The notes under the pieces: model-generated
The model's database searches: none
What the model was told of the DNA's origin: nothing
The model's input: only the letters and a program-made list of their open reading frames with translations
Part shown: piece by piece, positions 55,356 to 64,000 of the stretch
Layout of the letters: each line of letters starts with the position of its first letter
Numbering within the stretch: the stretch's first letter is position 1
Translations under genes and position numbers: made by a program
From: Gamsiella multidivaricata
Lineage: Eukaryota > Mortierellomycota > Mortierellomycetes > Mortierellales > Mortierellaceae
Length of the DNA stretch: 64,000 bases
Assembly (NCBI RefSeq): GCF_025024155.1
Contig: NW_026251733.1
Location: 1 to 64,000 of the forward strand
Reading direction: 5' to 3'

Positions 55356-56519
55356 CTAACGTCCAACAGGCTCCACCGTTGAAAAGTACTCAAATTCAAC
55401 CATACGGTAGTATTCCATTAGGGGAACACTACCTCCTGTTCCAAGTCTCATCTCGATCCTTAGCGGGTCTCGACTCAAGGACGACGGCGACAACGGCGAT
55501 GGCGACGGAGTTGCACTCGCGGCCAGAAAGCTCGACGAAGATCCAGACGCGACCGCCGCTACCGCTGCTGCCACTGATTCCGGTGCTGATGCTAATGCTG
55601 GTGCTGCTGTTGCTCCAGGTCCTACTGTTGCTCTAGGCCCTGCTGCAACTGTAGACGATGACAGTGCTGGTTCTTCAAGCTCCATAAGCCTATTTGAGTA
55701 CGATCCACCGATATCCGCGTCCACTGCCATTGTTGTTATCACTTCATCTCCATTCCGACTCAAGTCGTGATCTGGGTCATCATCATCTTCACATGGAATC
55801 ATTGTAATAAAGGGCCTGTCTCGGGCTTCGGGAGCTGATCCTTCATCGCTCTCTTCGTCTTCGTCAACTTCGAGGCGCATAAAGCCACGATACATGTTCA
55901 CATGCGCATTCAGCACCTGCAGTCTTGCATTGTAGGCCAAAAGATTAACCTGGTCTGTGTGTGAAAAAATGAAAAAAAGTAAGGCGACATGAATTGCAAA
56001 AAAAAAAAAAAAAAAAAAAGGATGAAAAAAGAGGCATACACCCTTAAAGAACGGCGGAATGGCGTACCATTCTTGAGGTTCAAGAGGATGCAGGCAGAAT
56101 CATCGCCTACAATAGCCTCTGCGGATTGAATGATCTTGCCGGCTGTTGAATAAAAAAAGAAAAAGAAAAAGAAAAAAAAAAAGTGGAAAGGAATGATGGT
56201 ATATTAGTACAATCAAGAACGACCCACGTTCAGTTTCCCTCACCCACCCACCCACCCCCCTTCCCCTTCCAACGTTTTTTTTTTCCTCGCTTACTTTCAG
56301 GATGAACAGTTTCCGCGATCGTTTCGACAGAAAGGACTCGAAGTTGGAGGTTACAGTGGTGTTGATCAGGGACCAGAGATGCAACCTTGACAACTATGAA
56401 TCAGGGTGTTATTGCTACCCGTGTTAACGGTGTGCGAGGCACTAGAGCATGTTGAGAAGAGAGAGAGAGAGACAAGATACCTCAGGATACGCATTTGAGT
56501 GCTTACATTGAATCGACAT
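55356..56519 (-). CDS. OB-fold single-stranded nucleic-acid-binding-like protein
   Basis: Exons 56519-56507, 56393-56295, 56142-56068 and 55954-55356 encode 261 residues, starting MSIQFVKVASLVPDQHHCNLQLRVLSVE. Residues 1-95 have the OB-fold order LQLRVLSVE / IIQSAEAIVGDDSACILLNLKN / DQVNLLAYNARLQVLNAHVNMYRGFMRLEVDE, close to the SOSS-B and plant At4g28440-like group, in which the AxxGDxTGxI loop and the N-A-x-V-x-x-(F/Y)-(R/K)-G strand bind single strands. Here the loop is VGDDSACI. The remaining 165 residues are acidic, then Ala/Ser/Pro-rich and presumably disordered, ending with an aromatic patch MEYYRMVEFEYF. The role is inferred as RNA or ssDNA binding. All exons join in frame. Confidence 0.75.
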
Positions 56520-57654
56520 GCTGTTTGGTGCAAAAGGTATGCGATGGACGTGATGTTTAAAAGAAAGACTTGGGTGTGGAGCTGCGGTACGATGTGATAC
56601 GATATGGTCGATCTTCTTTGTTTAATAAGAATGGGCTTAGTCAAAAGGAGGTGGAGGAGAGGAGCAAGTCGAGGAGGAGAGAGAGGAGGGTTGACGATCC
56701 AAGGTATCTTTCCACTATTACTAGAACTAGTGGGAGACAATGTCCCAGTTGACGAGATCGATGGACAGACAGCGGGATGAAAACAAGGGGGAGGGGGGGT
56801 TAACGGGCCAGGCAAGGGGTGAGAGCCCAGTTGTGATGGAGTGGCTGCATTGGAAGGTCCTTCACAGCCATGCCTGTTTAGCAGGAGTGCAATAACATGG
56901 TTGTGTCTCAGTGTGAGTCCTTCCTCCGTTCCTTCTACTCCGTATTTCTCAAGGCAGGAGCCATGGACCACAAAAGGACACAGGAAGGAGTAGGGGAGGG
57001 ATTATTTACTTTGCAGAAATGTAACTGGCAACTGTAGGACAAGAGAAGAGAGTCTGAACACGAAAGGAAAAGCCGATGCTGTGTTCACTACACACATCGT
57101 AGTCAGCACCAGCAAGCGCACTGACCATTCGTCCTTATTTTATTTTGGTGTGGGATGCCATGAACGGAAACTCAAAATAAGGCACGCTGTATCTGTCTTA
57201 CTGCCTTATGCCTTGGCCTTCCGCATCATGCATCCATTCCTCCCTCCCTCCTTCTTTCTGTGCAAAGTCTTTCCGCCTTTGCTCACGGTCAACAGTGACA
57301 GGCGCTGTTCGACATGTCTACATTGCCAAGTATCGCTCAGGAAAAAACCCGCAAATGAACCATGCATCCAGCCCGGTGCTGTCATCGATATGAACAACCG
57401 TAGATCATATTGGTGCTCTGTCAAAGGAGATTGCCCCTTCATTCATCTCCAATTTCATTTTTCATGTTTGATGTTTATTTCACTCTCAACCATGCCCGAA
57501 AAAAATAATAAAAATGATGGTCTCTCAGCGCGAGATGCTCTTATGCTGTTTTCTTGAACATGTGTTCATTTTTTTCTACTGTCTCTTAATATGATAACGT
57601 CTTGCAACTACGCCGCTGTCCTGATTACTCCTAGCCGAGTTCATCCTCCTCCGA
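56520..57654. other. 1.1 kb intergenic region
   Basis: The region contains the OB-fold gene promoter and the 3' flank of PP1. No frame on either strand looks coding. Bases 56640-56700 are GA-rich; AAAAAATAATAAAAATG lies near 57499. Confidence 0.4.
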
Positions 57655-59541
<1,887 letters not shown>

Positions 59542-60793
59542 GTTGATTGATGCCGTCGATCGAAGGGCAGGGGGGGGGGTCAGGGCAAGGCAGCTGTTGA
59601 CAAGGACGCTGGAGTGAGGAAGAGGGAATAAGAGAGAGAACGAGCGATGGAGAGCGGGAGGAGGCGCAGGGAGACAAAGGGACAAAGGAGATGACAGGAT
59701 GACAGAGGGCGGATGGATGGAAGAAAAAGGAGTCGGTGGTCTTTCGATTTCGCCATTTGAAACAGACCCGTGACAAGCGCTCCAATCGTGTGTGATCGTA
59801 CCCATTCCTTCCGCATACAAACATGCCAGACCTCCACACACACACACACACCCCTCAACTTCCAATCCCCAACTCCCAAACGGCCAAAACCGAGTCGAGG
59901 CGGTGCGTGGAGGCGTGCGCGTGTGGGTGCCCAGACACCACACATCCATCCTCTTGCGACCCATCTCCCTGCAGCGCATTCCCTACACGTGTCCCAAGGA
60001 GGGTTTTGTTTTTTGTTTTTTGTTTTCCCCATCTCATGTCATTAAGAGCAGAGCAAATTATTGACAGTAAGGGTAAGCGTCGAACGCGTCAACAACGCCA
60101 GACTCAACCCATTGACCACAGCATGGGATGTGAGTCAAACCATACCATTCCTCTTCAGGCATATGCTTCCTTCCCAGGGCAAGCAGGGCCCCTTTCCCCA
60201 CCCCCACCCCTAGATGCATTTGTCATCCACTTATAGTTGACCTTTACGCCCTCGGATGTTTGTCCTGGTTAGACGCTAGAAAGATAAGAAATGTGGATGG
60301 ACTTGAATGGCTTCTAAAAACAGACGACTGCCTTTGGATGCAGTCGGATACGGGTACCTTGAGCAGGATGGGTGCCATTAGCAAGAGCATAGCAGCCGTC
60401 GGTTACGTGGCGGAGATCAGGGCGGCCAAAACCAAACGAAACAGCAATAAAGCTAGAAGGAGATGCCTTCTTTTTTTGGCAGGGTATATTATTGGCTGGA
60501 TCGAGGAGTAGCCCCCCCAACTGGCCAATCGGGGCAAGTGGAATCAATGCACCCGGGAAACCTGAGCTTGACAAGAAGGTCTCAGCGGTTAGACGGCCAA
60601 GTCCAACGCTATCTGCCTGTAGGCGTAAAGGGACCTCACCATACCCCGCAGGGAAAGGCCCACAGGAATGCCCTGAGTATATAAAGGAACCAACCGAACA
60701 CCCTTCCTTCATTCCTCATCCTCATCCTCATCCTCCCACTCCAGCGCTCTTCTCATTCATACGCCACAGAACCCCCTCCTTCTCGCCACTAAT
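59542..60793. other. 1.25 kb divergent intergenic region
   Basis: It separates PP1 (minus) and the acetyltransferase (plus). A run of nine G lies near 59570, ACAC runs near 59837-59851, GTTTTTTGTTTTTTG at 60008-60024. CCTCATCCTCATCCTCATCC lies at about 60716-60735, in the leader of the plus-strand gene. Open frames here are compositional artefacts. Confidence 0.45.
60678..60686 (+). promoter_or_regulatory. TATA box of the acetyltransferase gene
   Basis: TATATAAAG lies about 108 bases upstream of the ATG at 60794, ahead of a pyrimidine-rich leader. Confidence 0.6.
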
Positions 60794-61642
60794 ATGTCCG
60801 CCGCCACAGTCATTATCGACGCTGTAGCCTCATCGAACGGCGCCAGCTCCCTCGCAGAGACCATCAAGACCATCGAGAAGGATTCCAAGCTCATGTCCGT
60901 CGAGGACTACGCCACCAAACTCGAGGCCAAGCACAAGTTCACGCCCCTGCGTCTTGACCTCGATCACACCCAGAAGCAGCGCATGCTCGATGCAAAGGTC
61001 TACAACCCCATGGACCCCTTGCTCGTCTTTGAACGTCAGCGCGCCCGCGACATCATGGCTGTCTACAACCAGACTACCCAGAATAGTCCCGAGGAACTGC
61101 TCAAGCGCCAGGCCCTGCTCCATCTCTTCACCCGTGGACAAATCGGCAAGGGCTGCTGGATCGAACCCCCATTCAGCAGCGATTATGGATGCAACATCAC
61201 CCTCGGCGATAATGTCTACATGAACTTCAACTGTGTCGTCCTCGACTGCGGATACGTAACCATCGGTGACAACGTCATGTTTGCACCGAACGTCCAGCTC
61301 TTTGGGGCCGCTCATCCTCTAAATCCCTTGATCCGGCCCAAGGGCGTCGAATTTGGGATGCCCATCAAGATTGGAAACGACGTTTGGATCGGCGGTGGGG
61401 CTATCATCTGCCCTGGTGTCACCATTGGCGACGGCGTCACCGTCGGCGCGGGAAGCGTCGTCACCAAGAACGTGCCCCCTTATACCATTGTTGGAGGAAA
61501 CCCCGCAAAGATCTTGAGGGTCCTCAGTAAAGAGGAATGCGAGAAGGAGGATCGAGAGTTTGAGGAATTGAAGGCATTGGGTAAGGCGTTTGAGGATTGG
61601 ACTCCATTGCCCAAGGGCACCTTGGCTTTGCCTTCCAAGTAA
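60794..61642 (+). CDS. Sugar O-acetyltransferase (maltose/galactoside, LacA/NodL type)
   Basis: A single exon encodes 282 residues. Residues about 45-250 are a complete left-handed beta-helix acetyltransferase. There is a Mac N-terminal segment (LMSVEDYATK and PLLVFERQRARDIMAVYN). GCWIEPPFSSDYGCNITLGDNVYMNFNCVVLDCGYVTIGDNVMFAPNV then forms hexapeptide turns. The catalytic His lies in FGAAHPLNP, and the acetyl-CoA site is DVWIGGGAIICPGVTIGDGVTVGAGSVVTKNVPPYTIVGGNPAKILR. It would transfer acetyl from acetyl-CoA to a sugar hydroxyl. The N-terminal 40 residues extend beyond bacterial proteins. Lack of introns and the bacterial-type fold are compatible with an old transfer from bacteria, but such genes are widespread in fungi. 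Confidence 0.93.
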   Translation: MSAATVIIDAVASSNGASSLAETIKTIEKDSKLMSVEDYATKLEAKHKFTPLRLDLDHTQKQRMLDAKVYNPMDPLLVFERQRARDIMAVYNQTTQNSPEELLKRQALLHLFTRGQIGKGCWIEPPFSSDYGCNITLGDNVYMNFNCVVLDCGYVTIGDNVMFAPNVQLFGAAHPLNPLIRPKGVEFGMPIKIGNDVWIGGGAIICPGVTIGDGVTVGAGSVVTKNVPPYTIVGGNPAKILRVLSKEECEKEDREFEELKALGKAFEDWTPLPKGTLALPSK

Positions 61643-61865
61643 CAGAAAAAAAAAAGTGCACCTGATAACATCCCTGGGGAAAAAAATAATAAATAAATAA
61701 ATAAAAACGATGGCTCCATTGAGCTTTAGAGACGACTTTTTATATGTTCAAGTGTGCTGGTGGTCAGCTTGTTGTAACTCGATGAACTGATGGAGATCGC
61801 TTTGCTTTATTGACGACAAGATAAATACAGTTATTGCAATCGCATGGTCCGAAACGTATTTCATT

Positions 61866-62363
61866 TTAGTAGACAGTGGCGCTTGGAATCTCGTCGAGCA
61901 TGGCGGGGATAGGATCTTGGAGCGAATCCCCATGGCGCTTATTGACAGCAACACCCCTCAGCTCTGTAGTCTGAGTCCAAGGCCGGCTATAGATCCTGAC
62001 GTGGATGTACTCGTCCTGTTGTGTCGAAGCATCGGAATGGATAACACTCAGCTTTACAAAGTAATTGGTTCCTTCAACGACCTGGGTTGTGAACGACACG
62101 GGCTTGAGCTGGATTTGGTCTGTGGCAGTCGAGGCAGGGAGAAGCTTGGCTTTGCGATAGGCTGCCAGAATCTGCGAGTTCAGGGTTTCGAGGACGGCGT
62201 TGAGCGTGGGATCGACGGTGATGAGAGGGTGGTCCTTGTCGATAATAGTGGCATTGGGGTTGATACCGCCTGGAAGACGCCTTTTCATCATTGGCTCAAG
62301 TGGGTCAAGTGGGGAAGTTGGGGAAGTTGGTGAAGTTGGCGAGGCAGCGTGGTCGTAGGTCAT
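61866..62363 (-). CDS. Stefin-type cystatin (cysteine protease inhibitor)
   Basis: A single exon encodes 165 residues. Residues about 25-150 read PGGINPNATIIDKDHPLITVDPTLNAVLETLNSQI, then QVVEGTNYFVKLSV and EYIHVRIYSRPW. This holds a leading Gly pair, an alpha-helix and the diagnostic QVVEG (QxVxG) loop followed by the core strand, as in stefins A/B, which plug papain-like proteases. No signal peptide is seen, so it is probably cytosolic. The N-terminus carries SPTSPTSPTSP from a 9-bp repeat and is outside the cystatin fold. An inhibitory role is inferred. The gene is divergent from the Cbp3-like gene. Confidence 0.75.
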   Translation of the reverse strand: MTYDHAASPTSPTSPTSPLDPLEPMMKRRLPGGINPNATIIDKDHPLITVDPTLNAVLETLNSQILAAYRKAKLLPASTATDQIQLKPVSFTTQVVEGTNYFVKLSVIHSDASTQQDEYIHVRIYSRPWTQTTELRGVAVNKRHGDSLQDPIPAMLDEIPSATVY

Positions 62364-62833
62364 ATTGCGGTCGAAATGGTCGTGTAGCCGGGGGAAGGAT
62401 AGGGGAAAATGTGGAAGGGAAAGGTTGAAGGAGGAAGAAGAGGAGGAAGAAGAAAGGGAGCATATTCATGCTATTGGCGGAGCGAGTGTCCAAGCGCGTT
62501 AAGGGTGAACATGTACACATCCCATGCATTGACCTGTAAAGTGCTGAGCATTGTCTGATAGACCGCAACGCTGGAACCCATCCGGATAATTATGACAGTG
62601 CGAATAAAATTTAATAGGACGCGCAAAGATGGATGAATATGTGCTCGCGTGGACCCGCCCAAGAGTCCGTTGCCACCAAAAAAATAATCTAGGCCACCCC
62701 AGCTGTCGAATTCGAAATGGACTGCACATATTTTCATCGTCACATTCCCAAAAACACCTCCGAGCTGATCTCTGTCCCGCCCTTCCCCTCCTTTCATCGC
62801 CACCAAACAAACAATCAGCACCCTAATCAGCCA
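62364..62833. promoter_or_regulatory. Divergent promoter between cystatin and Cbp3-like genes
   Basis: Four hundred and seventy bases. GA-rich on the plus strand at 62390-62460, the leader of the cystatin gene. C-rich at 62770-62830, the leader of the Cbp3-like gene. Confidence 0.4.
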
Positions 62834-64000
62834 ATGGTTCCCTCATCCATCGTCGCCAGATCAGGACTCCAGGCTGCACGCGTACGTTCAACCGCAAACT
62901 GTTTCGGGGCTCAAGAGCAATCGAGTCTATGAGATCTCACCGGAAGATCGCGCGTGTGGAACATCCTCAAGGAATGCAGGAACAACATCTTGAAAGTAAC
63001 AAAAGCGCTAACCCCATCCCCAACCTGTTTCTCGTCCTCTGTTCGTTCGATACACATAGAGCGCTGCCAGGACATCATGCTCAAAGCCTTTCTCTGTATA
63101 TACAACGCGAGTAAGTGGCCAAGGTTCCTCTTAACCCTTCAAATCATCAAATCATCCACTAGCTCTTTTTTACTGACCATTGTTAAACACCCTATTTCAA
63201 TAGGCCTTTACGACATCATGGGCCCACTCAAAGCAGGCAACGTCTACAACATCATCTACGCCACCACCATCATCTCCAGCAGCATCACCTTCCGCTAACG
63301 AAACCAAACCCGCTTCAACAGAATCCTCAGCAAAAGCTGAATCCGTCGGACTCTATGGCGGATTTCTTCGCAGCCTTGCCATGATCACCGGTCACTACAC
63401 CATCAGCCAAACCGCCATGCGCTCGACTCACAATTTCTACGAGATCTGTGCCGCACAACTACAGGAGAAGCGATCCTTCTGGATCGGCAGTACGTCTCTC
63501 ATTGCACCATGCGACACTATTATTTTTTTTGCACGCATATATTATCTCAGGAGCGATTTTTCTTACACACATATATTATATATATATATTAATAGCATGC
63601 GGATTGCCGGACAACTTTCAGACATGGTTTTCGGTCACACATCTGCACGTCTGGTTGCTCATGGTCCGTATCCGTGCAGAGAATCATGGCAAAGTCTTTC
63701 AACAGCAGCTCGTCAACCACTTCTTCCACGACATCGAGGATCGCATGAGATACAATCATAAGGTATCTATTAGTAGTCAAGACTGCAAATGTAGAGCCAA
63801 ACATGGACCATCTGGATATTGGATATTAACGCCAACACTTTTTTTATTTTCTCTCGAATGTTAATGCAGATCTCTTCAGGACGTATTATTACTACATATA
63901 TGCACGATTTCTTGGCCCAGTTCCACGGAGGAGTCTTGGCCTACGACGAGGGCATGTGCAAAGACGATCCCATCATGGCTGCAGCACTCTGGAGGTACAC
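62834..64000 (+). CDS. CBP3: Ubiquinol-cytochrome c chaperone Cbp3/UQCC1 (5' part, cut by right edge)
   Basis: Exons 62834-62881, 63060-63110, 63204-63489, 63596-63762 and 63870 to beyond 64000 join in frame. The N-terminus is a mitochondrial presequence-like MVPSSIVARSGLQAAR plus SAARTSCSKPFSVYTTR, rich in Arg and Ser with no acid. A Ser/Pro/Ala linker leads to the chaperone domain: LYGGFLRSLAMITGHYTISQTAMRS, CGLPDNFQTWFSVTHLHVWLLMVRIRAENHGK, NHFFHDIEDRMR and TYMHDFLAQFHGGVLAYDEGM. This protein, with Cbp6, binds mitoribosomes and newly made cytochrome b to assemble complex III. The C-terminus lies outside the window. Confidence 0.92.

Noticed and set aside
59580..60236. Overlapping frames of 120-150 codons on both strands upstream of PP1
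   Set aside because: Compositional artefacts of CA/GT-rich and C-rich leader DNA; the PP1 start lies just beside them in another frame.

Overview
This 64 kb window is nuclear DNA of an early-diverging fungus. Genes are split by short GT-AG introns and preceded by pyrimidine-rich leaders and TATA boxes. There is a fungus-type elongation factor eEF3. There is also a Crinkler (CRN) protein with the LFCLV/AFPVKI-type N-terminus, which I associate with Mortierella and Rhizophagus. I infer a member of Mortierellaceae (Mucoromycota) or a close relative; nothing in the window proves the genus. I see no tRNA, rRNA or CRISPR array.

Region A (1-10.9 kb) is the accessory part. It starts with the long N-terminal part of a minus-strand primase/zinc/origin-binding-helicase fusion that runs off the left edge. 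A divergent CRN gene with a nuclease-like C-terminus follows, then a small coiled-coil gene whose C-terminal domain resembles one found in large DNA viruses. Next come a strong inverted repeat, an intact DDE (Harbinger/IS5-type) transposase, and about 2.8 kb with no convincing gene. Two families typical of large DNA viruses, one effector family and one transposase lie side by side. I regard this as the most interesting stretch.

Region B (10.9-64 kb) is a dense run of conserved housekeeping genes on both strands. In order they are: a membrane-anchored PC-esterase/NXPE-type protein; acyl-CoA oxidase; a TBC Rab-GAP; a probable LAMTOR5-like roadblock protein; a very large glycogenin; eEF3; AP-1 beta-adaptin; RNA polymerase III subunit C11 divergent from ribosomal protein uL1; a DUF7719 membrane protein divergent from a CAP_C-type beta-helix protein; a Cue2-like CUE/DUF1771/Smr protein; histone H2A.Z; a DUF2419 (queuosine-salvage type) protein; an unknown 579-residue protein; a DUF4203 membrane protein; an OB-fold protein; protein phosphatase PP1; a left-handed beta-helix sugar O-acetyltransferase; a stefin-type cystatin; and the 5' part of the Cbp3/UQCC1 chaperone gene, cut by the right edge.

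Gene models were built by hand by joining exons at GT-AG (once GC-AG) sites so that the frames agree. Several first coding exons are tiny: 3 nt for H2A.Z, 5 nt for uL1, 10 nt for the coiled-coil gene and 13 nt for the OB-fold gene. A simple ATG-to-stop scan therefore misses the true starts. The genes in region B do not form one pathway. Adjacent pairs such as C11/uL1 and cystatin/Cbp3 appear to share short divergent promoters.
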